Positions 52,239 to 64,000 of a DNA stretch of 64,000 nucleotides are shown one piece after another. The notes under the pieces are model-generated. The model had not been told where the DNA came from. It saw only the letters and a program-made list of their open reading frames with translations, and made no database searches. A program made the position numbers and the translations under genes. The stretch's first letter is position 1. Each line of letters starts with the position of its first letter. Origin of the DNA: JAWKZG01 sp041396125 (GTDB lineage: Bacteria > Pseudomonadota > Gammaproteobacteria > Competibacterales > Competibacteraceae). Location: positions 186,001 to 250,000 of the forward strand of contig JAWKZG010000005.1 in the NCBI GenBank assembly GCA_041396125.1, read 5' to 3'.

Positions 52239-55200
52239 ATGAACGCGGATCGTCAGGCACAACTACATTCTTTATTACGTGAACGCATCGTCTTGCTGGA
52301 TGGCGCAATGGGCACCATGATCCAGTCTTACCGGTTAACTGAGGCGGATTACCGGGGCGAACGGTTTTGCGACTGGCCTTCCGACCTGCGCGGGAATAAC
52401 GATCTACTCAGCCTGACCCAACCGCAGATTATCAGTGAGATCCACCGTGCTTACCTCACTGCTGGCGCTGATATCATTGAAACCAATACCTTTAATTCAA
52501 CCGCTATCGCGCTGGCTGATTACCGCATGGAAGCCCTGGCTTATGAATTGAACAAAACCTCGGCTTTGCTGGCACGCCAGGCAGCTGATGATAGCGCTGC
52601 GCAAACAGCTACACCGCGCTTTGTAGCGGGTGTGTTGGGGCCGACCAATCGTACTGCATCGATTTCACCGGATGTCAATAATCCCGGTTACCGTAATGTC
52701 GATTTCGACCAGCTGGTAACAGCCTATAGCGACGCGGTGCGTGGTCTGGTCGACGGTGGTGCTGACGTGCTCCTGGTTGAAACGATCTTCGATACGCTGA
52801 ATGCAAAAGCAGCGTTATTCGCTATTCAGGACTACTTTTCCCGGCATGATAACGAACTGCCAATCATCATTTCCGGCACAATTACCGATGCCTCCGGACG
52901 TACCCTGACCGGTCAGACCACCGAAGCTTTTTATCACTCGATGCGCCACGTCAAACCACTGGCTATCGGTTTGAACTGCGCGCTGGGTCCGTTTGAACTG
53001 CGTCAATACATAGAGGAAATGGCGCGCATTTGCGAAACCCATGTCACGGCCCACCCTAACGCTGGCCTGCCAAACGAAATGGGAGGCTATGATCTCGGCC
53101 CGGACGACATGGCTGAGGAAATTGCATCCTGGGCACGCGCCGGCTTTCTCAATATTGTCGGTGGCTGCTGTGGTACAACACCTGCACATATCCAGGCTAT
53201 CCGCGAGGCGGTGGCAAATATTACACCGCGTGCTTTGCCTGAGATCAGTACCGCATGCCGACTGGCGGGGCTGGAACCCTGCATCATTCAACCTGACTCA
53301 CTGTTTGTAAATGTTGGCGAACGGACTAATGTCACAGGTTCCGCCAGGTTCAAGAAACTGATCAAGAACGATGATTACAACACCGCGCTGGAGGTCGCCC
53401 GGCAGCAGGTTGAAAACGGCGCCCAGATCATTGATATCAACATGGATGAAGGCATGCTGGATTCGCAGCAAGCCATGCAGACGTTTCTGAACCTGATCGC
53501 TGTCGAACCGGATATTGCACGGGTTCCGGTCATGTTGGATTCCAGTAAATGGGAAGTGATCGAGGCCGGGCTGAAATGCGTACAGGGCAAACCTATTGTC
53601 AACTCGATCAGTCTCAAGGAAGGTGACGATAAATTTATCGAGCAGGCGCGGTTGATCCGCCGTTACGGTGCTGCTGTTGTGGTTATGGCCTTCGACGAGC
53701 AGGGGCAGGCCGATACACTGGCCCGTAAAGTCGAGATCTGCCAGCGCTCGTATCAAATACTGACCGAAACGGTTGGCTTCCCACCAGAAGATATTATTTT
53801 TGATCCTAATATTTTCGCGATCGCTACCGGCATTGAAGAACATAACAACTATGCGATGGATTTCATTAATGCTGTACGCGAGATCAAACGCACGCTGCCG
53901 CATACCCTGACATCCGGCGGACTGAGTAATGTATCGTTCTCATTTCGGGGCAATGATCCTGTGCGCGAAGCCATGCATTCGGTCTTTTTATATCACGCGA
54001 TTCAAGCCGGGCTAGACATGGCAATTGTCAACGCCGGTCAGCTAGGTATTTATGCGGATATTCCAAATGATCTGCGTGAACGGGTTGAGGATGTCATTTT
54101 AAATCGCCGCCCCGATGCAACTGAACGTTTACTGGAAATCGCTGATCAGTACAAAGGCGATGCCAACACCGAGGCTAAACCTGTCACCCTGGAATGGCGC
54201 AACTGGCCGGTAAACAAGCGGCTGGAACACGCGCTGGTAGCTGGTATTGACGAGTACGTTATCGAGGATACGGAGCAGGCCCGACTGGAAGCGATACGCC
54301 CGCTGGATGTGATCGAAGGGCCGCTGATGGACGGGATGAATGTTGTGGGTGACTTGTTCGGCTCTGGCAAGATGTTTCTGCCTCAGGTCGTCAAGTCGGC
54401 CCGGGTCATGAAAAAAGCGGTTGCCCACCTGATTCCGTATATCGAAGCGGAAAAAGACGGTCAGTCCCGCAGTAACGGCAAAATTATCATGGCGACTGTC
54501 AAAGGCGATGTTCATGATATTGGCAAGAATATCGTTGGTGTCGTCTTACAGTGTAATAATTTCGAGGTCGTTGATCTTGGCGTGATGGTACCCGCCCAGA
54601 AAATCCTCGATACAGCACGCGAACTCAAAGCTGATTTGATCGGGCTTTCCGGTTTAATCACCCCCTCTTTGGATGAAATGGTACACGTTGCTAAGGAGAT
54701 GCAGCGACTCGAGTTTGACCTGCCTCTATTGATTGGTGGCGCGACAACGTCAGTTATTCACACCGCTGTCAAAATTGATCCCCATTACGAACCCGGTGTT
54801 TTGTATGTGAAAGACGCGTCACGGGCAGTTGGAGTAGCTCAGAGTCTGGTCAAGCCAGAGCAGCGCGCCGAGACCATTCGGCAGATCAAAACAGATTATG
54901 TAAAAAAACGTGAGCAGCATGCCAAGCGCCAAACCAAAGGCACTTTACTGCCTCTGGACAAGGCTCGCGCTAATAAAATTCAGCTCGACTGGCAAAACTA
55001 CACGCCGCCGCGGCCAGCTTTTCTGGGTGTGCAATCGTTCGATAATTATCCGCTGCAAGAACTTGTCGAGCATATCGATTGGACACCATTTTTTGTTGCA
55101 TGGGAGTTGCACGGACGCTTTCCACGCATCCTGGACGATGAAAAGGTCGGCACCGAAGCTCGCAAACTCTATGACGATGCACAGACTATGCTGGCACAGA

Positions 55201-55934
55201 TTGTCAAACAAAATTGGCTGCAAGCACGGGCTGTTATTGGTTTCTTCCCTGCTAACCGCACAGGCGATGACGATATCGAAGTTTATCGTGACGAAACGCG
55301 CAGCGATATCACAACAGTGCTTCACCATTTACGACAGCAGGCACAACGTCCGCCTGGCAAACCGAACCAATGCCTGGCTGATTTCGTTGCTCCGCCCGGC
55401 ATGGCGGATTATATCGGTGCGTTCGCCGTGACTGCTGGTATTGGTATCGACGAAAAAGTCGCCGAATTCGAGCGTGATCATGATGATTATAACGCCATCA
55501 TGTTAAAAGCGCTGGCTGACCGACTGGCCGAAGCGTTCGCTGAACGGATGCACGAACGAGTACGAAAAGAGTTCTGGGCCTATACGCCAGATGAAAACCT
55601 TACTAATGAAGATTTGATCAACGAGCGCTATCAAGGTATCCGGCCAGCACCGGGTTATCCCGCTTGTCCAGATCACACCGAGAAAACATCACTTTGGCGT
55701 TTATTGGATGCCGATAACACCGCAGGCATTATGCTTACCGAGAGCTTCGCCATGGTACCAACGGCAGCCGTTTCAGGCTGGTATTTCGCGCATCCCGAAG
55801 CACGCTACTTTGGTATCGGTAAAATAAACCGGGATCAATTGGAGGACTACGCTCAACGCAAAGGCTTGTCGGTGCAGGATGCGGAACGCTGGTTAGGCCC
55901 AAGTCTGGGATACGATCCGGATAGAAAGAGCTAA
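52239..55934 (+). CDS. metH: Cobalamin-dependent methionine synthase
   Basis: Transfers the methyl group of methyltetrahydrofolate through B12 to homocysteine. The 1231 residues hold four modules in order: homocysteine binding (LLDGAMGTMIQSYRLTEADYRG, zinc cysteines in GLNCALG and GGCCGT), pterin binding (VNVGERTNVTGSARFKKLI), the B12 domain (VKGDVHDIGKNIVGVVLQCNNFEVVDLGVMVP with the lower-ligand His) and the AdoMet reactivation domain at the C-terminus (YQGIRPAPGYPACPDHTEK, then HPEARYFGIGKINRDQ). The start follows AAGGA by 12 bases; an upstream in-frame ATG is not favoured. With NrdJ it shows that the organism depends on cobalamin. Confidence 0.97.
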   Translation: MNADRQAQLHSLLRERIVLLDGAMGTMIQSYRLTEADYRGERFCDWPSDLRGNNDLLSLTQPQIISEIHRAYLTAGADIIETNTFNSTAIALADYRMEALAYELNKTSALLARQAADDSAAQTATPRFVAGVLGPTNRTASISPDVNNPGYRNVDFDQLVTAYSDAVRGLVDGGADVLLVETIFDTLNAKAALFAIQDYFSRHDNELPIIISGTITDASGRTLTGQTTEAFYHSMRHVKPLAIGLNCALGPFELRQYIEEMARICETHVTAHPNAGLPNEMGGYDLGPDDMAEEIASWARAGFLNIVGGCCGTTPAHIQAIREAVANITPRALPEISTACRLAGLEPCIIQPDSLFVNVGERTNVTGSARFKKLIKNDDYNTALEVARQQVENGAQIIDINMDEGMLDSQQAMQTFLNLIAVEPDIARVPVMLDSSKWEVIEAGLKCVQGKPIVNSISLKEGDDKFIEQARLIRRYGAAVVVMAFDEQGQADTLARKVEICQRSYQILTETVGFPPEDIIFDPNIFAIATGIEEHNNYAMDFINAVREIKRTLPHTLTSGGLSNVSFSFRGNDPVREAMHSVFLYHAIQAGLDMAIVNAGQLGIYADIPNDLRERVEDVILNRRPDATERLLEIADQYKGDANTEAKPVTLEWRNWPVNKRLEHALVAGIDEYVIEDTEQARLEAIRPLDVIEGPLMDGMNVVGDLFGSGKMFLPQVVKSARVMKKAVAHLIPYIEAEKDGQSRSNGKIIMATVKGDVHDIGKNIVGVVLQCNNFEVVDLGVMVPAQKILDTARELKADLIGLSGLITPSLDEMVHVAKEMQRLEFDLPLLIGGATTSVIHTAVKIDPHYEPGVLYVKDASRAVGVAQSLVKPEQRAETIRQIKTDYVKKREQHAKRQTKGTLLPLDKARANKIQLDWQNYTPPRPAFLGVQSFDNYPLQELVEHIDWTPFFVAWELHGRFPRILDDEKVGTEARKLYDDAQTMLAQIVKQNWLQARAVIGFFPANRTGDDDIEVYRDETRSDITTVLHHLRQQAQRPPGKPNQCLADFVAPPGMADYIGAFAVTAGIGIDEKVAEFERDHDDYNAIMLKALADRLAEAFAERMHERVRKEFWAYTPDENLTNEDLINERYQGIRPAPGYPACPDHTEKTSLWRLLDADNTAGIMLTESFAMVPTAAVSGWYFAHPEARYFGIGKINRDQLEDYAQRKGLSVQDAERWLGPSLGYDPDRKS

Positions 55935-55989
55935 CAGAAAAAAGGTCAGAGAGGACGGCAAGAATGAGTCCCTCTGGCCAGTAAAACCG

Positions 55990-56055
55990 ATGGATCGTAT
56001 TGTACGAGAGGCGCTTGAGGCAATGGTTGAGGGGGAGGCGTCGGAGGCGTTCTAA
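55990..56055 (+). other. Short frame resembling a transposase N-terminal remnant
   Basis: A 21-codon frame between metH and the rRNA operon includes VREALEAMVEGEASEAF, which recalls the helical segment of IS256/Mutator-type transposases (EALEAMLEAEM). No ribosome site precedes it, and the frame ends at TAA. It may be a relic of an old insertion or chance. Confidence 0.2.
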
Positions 56056-56085
56056 GGAGCGAGGGTTTAAAACGCGCCCAAAGAG

Positions 56086-56115
56086 AAAGCCTCTCAGGGT
56101 AAACTGAGAGGCTTT
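56086..56115 (-). terminator. Terminator of the rRNA operon
   Basis: AAAGCCTCTCAG and CTGAGAGGCTTT form a perfect 12-base-pair stem with a 6-base loop, 9 bases after the 5S 3' end on the minus strand. The T-rich tail TTTCTCTTT follows. Confidence 0.88.
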
Positions 56116-56124
56116 GGAATGGAT

Positions 56125-56242
56125 GCCTGGCGATGACCTACTTTCGCATGGGGAAGCCCCACACTATCATCGGCGCGGGTGCGTTTCACTGCCGAGTTCG
56201 GGATGGGATCGGGTGGTTCCACACCGCTATGGTCGCCAGACA
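56125..56242 (-). rRNA. rrf: 5S ribosomal RNA
   Basis: About 118 bases on the minus strand, from TGTCTGGCGACC to the complementary TCGCCAGGCA, with the canonical CCGATCCCATCCCGAACTCGG and GAAACG segments. Exact ends are uncertain by one or two bases. Confidence 0.95.
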
Positions 56243-56392
56243 AAGCGGTAACCCTGATGGGTTGTTCGGTACACGGTCGTGGTGATGTCTCCACGACGCC
56301 TAAGCAAGTAGTTGAGTGCTGCTGTATTGGCAGAGAACGACAGACTCGGTTGTTATCGAGTCTTACTCACCCAAACGGTTTGGGTGTTATAT

Positions 56393-59277
<2,885 letters not shown>

Positions 59278-59725
59278 ATATAACCCCAAACCGTCTTTTA
59301 TCCGCCGGTGCGTCTGAAAAAACGCAACGAACGGTAACGGCTGGTGCCAGGTGACGTCGTTCTATACCTTGTTGACAGTACTCTTTCGCGTAATGCTTGA
59401 GAATACTATCAGCTGGTCTGCCAATGCAGCATTTGCAAGGTCATGATGCCGTCATGATGCCCTGTTACTCTACTACTAACCTTGTCATGCAAGGCACTAG
59501 CAGATGAGTAACGGTCATCGCAACAGCAATCTTTCGCTTATGCAATGCACCAACTACTTGCCAAATTGTTAAAGAACGTCAGAAAACACACGCTAACCGC
59601 CGCGTATCACTAGCAATGCTATAAATAGCCTGCATAAGCAGTCTGCTAGCGTGTGATTTCTATCGAGCGAACACCGTTTAGCACCATACCATTAACCCTC
59701 AGAGTCATTCTCATGTGTGAGAAAA
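59278..59725 (-). other. 16S-23S spacer between tRNA-Ala and 23S
   Basis: A 448-base spacer. It holds one arm of the 23S processing stem next to 23S and a boxA antitermination site, and complementary segments ACACACGCTA (59586-59595) and TAGCGTGTG (59648-59656) that can pair. No gene is seen. Confidence 0.7.
59567..59578 (-). promoter_or_regulatory. boxA antitermination site before 23S
   Basis: The minus strand reads CGTTCTTTAACA, matching the rrn boxA consensus (TGCTCTTTAACA) closely. It loads the Nus complex that prevents early termination in 23S. Confidence 0.8.
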
Positions 59726-59801
59726 TGGTGGAGCCAGGCGGGATCGAACCGCCGACCCTCGGCTTGCAAAGCCGATGCTCTCCCAGCTGAGCTATGGCCC
59801 C
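59726..59801 (-). tRNA. tRNA-Ala (TGC)
   Basis: A 76-base tRNA with encoded CCA on the minus strand. GGGGCCATAGCTCAGCTGG at the 5' end, anticodon loop with TGC in GGCTTTGCAAGCC, T stem GGCGG/CCGCC. It lies in the rRNA spacer, as usual. Confidence 0.97.
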
Positions 59802-59816
59802 AGATAATGACTTATT

Positions 59817-59893
<77 letters not shown>

Positions 59894-60047
59894 GGGTTCG
59901 CTCGCCGTTAAGTTAAGTAGTTTGAGTGGATGCTCGCAGCAGTGAGCTACTGTCACGCCGATTCTATCAAGTACAACATCAAGCAAAACCTGATGCACGA
60001 ACAAGGTGCCAGTTTAAATACGGGATACAGAAAATCTGTATTCTCGT

Positions 60048-61586
<1,539 letters not shown>

Positions 61587-61848
61587 AAAACTACTCAGTA
61601 TTCACATAACATCATGAACACTGTATTTACTGCTTCAAGTGCGCACTCGCAAATGACTAACTGCTCGCACGACTTTCCCGGCACGTCGCTCATCTCTACT
61701 GTTCGTCATACACACGAACAGCCTCTTGACAGGGCGCGTCAGTACTCACTTCTACATCCAGATTCAGACTTAACTCAGTTAACTTAATAACCCAATCTAG
61801 CCCTCACCTGAATGCCCGCAAGCACCCACGCAAACTACTTAACCTCGT

Positions 61849-61860
61849 TGTTAAAGAACT
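61849..61860 (-). promoter_or_regulatory. boxA antitermination site in the rRNA leader
   Basis: The minus strand reads AGTTCTTTAACA, matching the boxA consensus at its core CTTTAACA. It shares TTCTTTAACA with the site before 23S. Confidence 0.85.
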
Positions 61861-61874
61861 GCTTAAGGCCGCGC

Positions 61875-61902
61875 ATTGTAGCAAGCTTTTCAGGAATCGC
61901 AA
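61875..61902 (-). promoter_or_regulatory. rRNA operon promoter P2
   Basis: On the minus strand TTGCGA (61902-61897), a 16-base spacer and TACAAT (61880-61875) are followed by the GC-rich discriminator GCGCGGCCTT. A/T-rich sequence upstream (AAAAAAATGTTTAAAA) could be an UP element. Confidence 0.75.
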
Positions 61903-61997
61903 GCAATGTTTTAAACATTTTTTTGCGACCCACTTGCGACACGTTTTAAGGGCTTATGTAAGCCCCGAAGCGGCCGTTTGTTCAAGCAAGGCCGCGC

Positions 61998-62025
61998 ATT
62001 ATAAACACTGTAAGCTGGCCGTCAA
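61998..62025 (-). promoter_or_regulatory. rRNA operon promoter P1
   Basis: On the minus strand TTGACG (62025-62020), a 16-base spacer and a perfect TATAAT (62003-61998) are followed by the GC-rich discriminator GCGCGGCCTT. Such discriminators make rRNA promoters sensitive to ppGpp and DksA. AT-rich sequence upstream may be an UP element. Confidence 0.85.
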
Positions 62026-62093
62026 GCTCTATTTCAAACTATTTTCACGGAGCTTGCTTCAAGCTTGCCAGATAGCTGTGATAAGGTTCTGCA

Positions 62094-62969
62094 ATGCATG
62101 ATAATAATCCCTATTTACTAAATAAAACCCACGCTCGCCGTGCCTTCGAACGTGCGGCTGCCAGCTATGCCCAAACCAGTATTGTGCAACGGGAAATCAG
62201 CCACCGGCTGTTGGAACGACTTGATTTAATCCGTTTGCAACCGGCGACATTACTGGAATTAGGCTCAGCGACCGGCGACACAACATCGGGTTTATTCAAA
62301 AAATACCCGAAAGCTCATCTTGTCGCGCTGGATTCTTCTCCCGCGATGCTGGCCCACACGCGAACCCGCAAACCCTGGCTGCGCAAACTTTCTCCGGTTT
62401 GCGCTGACGCTGAACAATTACCTCTGGCAGATGCCAGCTGCGATATGATCATTTCAAATCTCACCTTGCACTGGTGTAATGATCTGCAGCAGGTATTTGC
62501 CGAATGTTGGCGTGTGCTCAGGCCGCAAGGACTGTTACTGTTCAGCAGTTATGGCCCGGACACCTTGCTTGAACTGCGGCAGAGTTGGGCTGCTGTGGAT
62601 GATCAGATTCATGTGCACGCGTTTATGGACATGCATGATATTGGCGATGCACTGATCCGGACACAATTCGCTGATCCGGTCATGGATGCCGAACGCCTGA
62701 CAGTAACCTATCCTGATCCCCGTACTTTATTGCAAGATTTAAGACGCCTGGGAGCGGTTAATGCCAGCGTGGGGCGCTTACGCGGTCTGACCGGAAAACA
62801 TAAATTCCAGGCCATGCTGAATACTTATGAACATTACCGCCAGGAGGGCCTTATCCCGGCTACGCTTGAAGTCGTGTACGGGCATGCCTGGAAACCCGAA
62901 GCTATCCGGGCCAGACGGCTGGATGATGGCACAGCAGTCTTCCCTGTCGCTCAGCTAACGCGCCGCTAA
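62094..62969 (+). CDS. bioC: Malonyl-[acp] methyltransferase BioC
   Basis: SAM-dependent methyltransferase that masks malonyl-ACP at the start of biotin synthesis. The 291 residues contain the SAM motif LLELGSATGDTTSGLFKKYP and the acidic LVALDSSPAML, the BioC-specific CADAEQLPLADASCDMIISNLTLHWCNDLQQVFAECWRVLRPQGLLLFSSYGPDTLLELRQSW and HVHAFMDMHDIGDALIRTQFADPVMDAERLTVTY. The ATG follows AAGG by about 8 bases. No other bio gene is here, so it is an isolated copy. The 3' end overlaps the convergent cca gene by 15 bases. Confidence 0.92.
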   Translation: MHDNNPYLLNKTHARRAFERAAASYAQTSIVQREISHRLLERLDLIRLQPATLLELGSATGDTTSGLFKKYPKAHLVALDSSPAMLAHTRTRKPWLRKLSPVCADAEQLPLADASCDMIISNLTLHWCNDLQQVFAECWRVLRPQGLLLFSSYGPDTLLELRQSWAAVDDQIHVHAFMDMHDIGDALIRTQFADPVMDAERLTVTYPDPRTLLQDLRRLGAVNASVGRLRGLTGKHKFQAMLNTYEHYRQEGLIPATLEVVYGHAWKPEAIRARRLDDGTAVFPVAQLTRR

Positions 62970-64000
62970 GGCCTTTGCAATGGCCTGAGCACGCGCCTGA
63001 CGCACCGCTTCGGCCATCGCCGGCCCGGTCAGCTCCTTAGCGGTCAGTGCACGCATATCAATGCTTTGGGCAGCCTGTAAAACCCGCCGCAAATGGGCCG
63101 ACTGGGGATAATCCCGCTGTTCCAGATACAGGCGGCCACGCGCATCTGCTTCGCATGCCAGCAGAAATTGCTCAAACCGCTGTGGCCGGCGAAACGCATC
63201 CAGCCGCTCCAGCAGCTTTACCAGAGTACCAGGACGCAACTCCAGAGCACGGTGACAATGAGTATGAAACTCAGTGGTCAGCATGGCCAATTCGCGGTAT
63301 TCCCTGGGCACTCGCAGGCGTTGGCAAACCTGCCGAACCAGCGCCACGCCCCGCGCTTCATGCTCATGGTGTTTGGGCCATAGCTCGGGATCGGTCAAGC
63401 CTTTGCCCAGATCGTGCAATAACACCGCGAACCGCACCAGGGCATCGTCCGTCAGCAGGCAGGCCTGATCCAAAGCCATCAGTACATGAATACCCGTATC
63501 GATTTCAGGATGATGCTGCTCAGGCTGCGGCACCCCGAACAGGGTATCCAGTTCAGGCAGGATACGCGCCAGCGCGCCGCACTCTCGCAATACTTCAATG
63601 TAACGGCGCGGGCTGGCTTCAGCCAATGCCTTGACAGTTTCGGCCCAAACGCGTTCAGGCACCAGCGCATCGACCTCACCGCGCTGGACAACCTGTCGCA
63701 ACAAGACCATGGTCTCGGCAGCTATGGTGAATCCCAGATGCGCATAACGAGCAGCAAAACGGGCCAGCCGCAATACTCTCACCGGATCTTCGGCAAAAGC
63801 CGGCGAAACATGCCGCAGGCAACGTGCGTGCAGATCTTCAGCACCACCGTAAGGGTCAATCAGCACGCCTGTCGCAGTGCGCGCCATCGCATTGATAGTC
63901 AGATCGCGTCGGCGGAGATCATCTTCCAGTGTTACATCAGGGGCCGCATAAACCGCAAAACCATGATAACCAGGGGCGGTCTTGCGCTCAGTGCGCGCCA
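62955..64000 (-). CDS. cca: CCA-adding tRNA nucleotidyltransferase with HD domain, N-terminus beyond window
   Basis: Adds or repairs the 3' CCA of tRNAs; in gammaproteobacteria it also has a C-terminal HD phosphohydrolase domain. The frame is open to the window edge on the 5' side. The visible part includes EDDLRRRDLTINAMA, typical of class II nucleotidyltransferases, the DPYGGAEDLHARCLRHVSPAFAEDPVRVLRLARFAARYAHLGF domain, and the HD motif LLHDLGKGLTDPELWPKHHEHE. The N-terminal polymerase motif is missing because of the edge. It overlaps bioC by 15 bases at the 3' end. The tRNAs here all encode CCA, so repair is the main role. Confidence 0.94.
   Translation of the reverse strand, partial: ARTERKTAPGYHGFAVYAAPDVTLEDDLRRRDLTINAMARTATGVLIDPYGGAEDLHARCLRHVSPAFAEDPVRVLRLARFAARYAHLGFTIAAETMVLLRQVVQRGEVDALVPERVWAETVKALAEASPRRYIEVLRECGALARILPELDTLFGVPQPEQHHPEIDTGIHVLMALDQACLLTDDALVRFAVLLHDLGKGLTDPELWPKHHEHEARGVALVRQVCQRLRVPREYRELAMLTTEFHTHCHRALELRPGTLVKLLERLDAFRRPQRFEQFLLACEADARGRLYLEQRDYPQSAHLRRVLQAAQSIDMRALTAKELTGPAMAEAVRQARAQAIAKALAAR

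Larger units (their letters stand above)
61587..62093. other. rRNA operon leader and promoter region, divergent from bioC
   Basis: 507 bases between the 16S 5' end and bioC. It contains two rRNA promoters, a boxA site, and AT-rich upstream segments that could be UP elements. The roughly 260 bases between boxA and 16S form the transcribed leader, in which I see no gene. Confidence 0.75.

Overview
The window is chromosomal DNA from a gammaproteobacterium. The gene order recA-recX-alaS-lysC-csrA-tRNA-Ser-tRNA-Arg, a mutS/fdxA/cinA neighbourhood, a class 2 PyrD, a split class II ribonucleotide reductase (NrdJa/NrdJb, as known from Pseudomonas), a spu-like polyamine locus and a GbcA/GbcB pair all point to the Pseudomonadales/Oceanospirillales side of the class. 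I cannot name a genus by reading alone; the complete 16S gene would settle it. Base composition is even and GC is moderately above 50% by eye. I see no prophage, integron, CRISPR array or intact insertion sequence.

Layout. 1-4.0 kb: 3' end of pyrD, a DsbA-fold isomerase, a hotdog thioesterase, a DUF1330 protein, an unknown lipoprotein and a small secreted protein. 4.0-6.5 kb: argS and a SPOR-domain protein on the minus strand. 6.6-10.5 kb: Na/phosphate cotransporter, a GcvA-like LysR regulator divergent from a tiny membrane peptide plus a DUF1127 protein, and a small membrane protein. 10.5-17.4 kb: minus-strand glycogen breakdown operon glgP-glgX-malQ. 17.7-23.4 kb: mobB, dsbC, fdxA, mutS and a TPR protein. 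23.5-32.3 kb: pncC/cinA, recA, recX, alaS, lysC, csrA, two tRNAs, rpmE2 and gltA. 32.3-40.4 kb: minus-strand polyamine locus (glutamylpolyamine synthetase-like, aminotransferase, PotFGHI importer) followed by deoB; the aminotransferase carries three single-base frameshifts. 40.5-45.1 kb: a FlgO-like protein with a partner lipoprotein, then nrdJa-nrdJb behind what looks like a pair of NrdR boxes. 45.1-50.9 kb: glpQ, a solute-binding protein, gbcB, gbcA and a quinone oxidoreductase. 51-56 kb: a 17-codon peptide candidate, metR and metH with a MetR box between them. 56.1-62.0 kb: a complete minus-strand rRNA operon (16S, tRNA-Ile, tRNA-Ala, 23S, 5S) with two promoters, boxA sites and a terminator. 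62.1-64 kb: bioC and the C-terminal part of cca.

How the parts fit. Most genes are housekeeping. Two enzymes depend on cobalamin (NrdJ and MetH), so the cell makes or imports B12, yet neither has a visible B12 riboswitch. The polyamine locus would import putrescine-type compounds and send them into carbon and nitrogen metabolism; GbcAB would demethylate glycine betaine. No clearly new multigene system is evident. The items that most deserve a second look are the frameshifted aminotransferase, the 17-codon peptide with a strong ribosome site next to metR, the paired NrdR-like boxes upstream of nrdJ, the hairpin plus T-run directly before the polyamine operon start codon, and the densely folded spacer between dsbC and fdxA.
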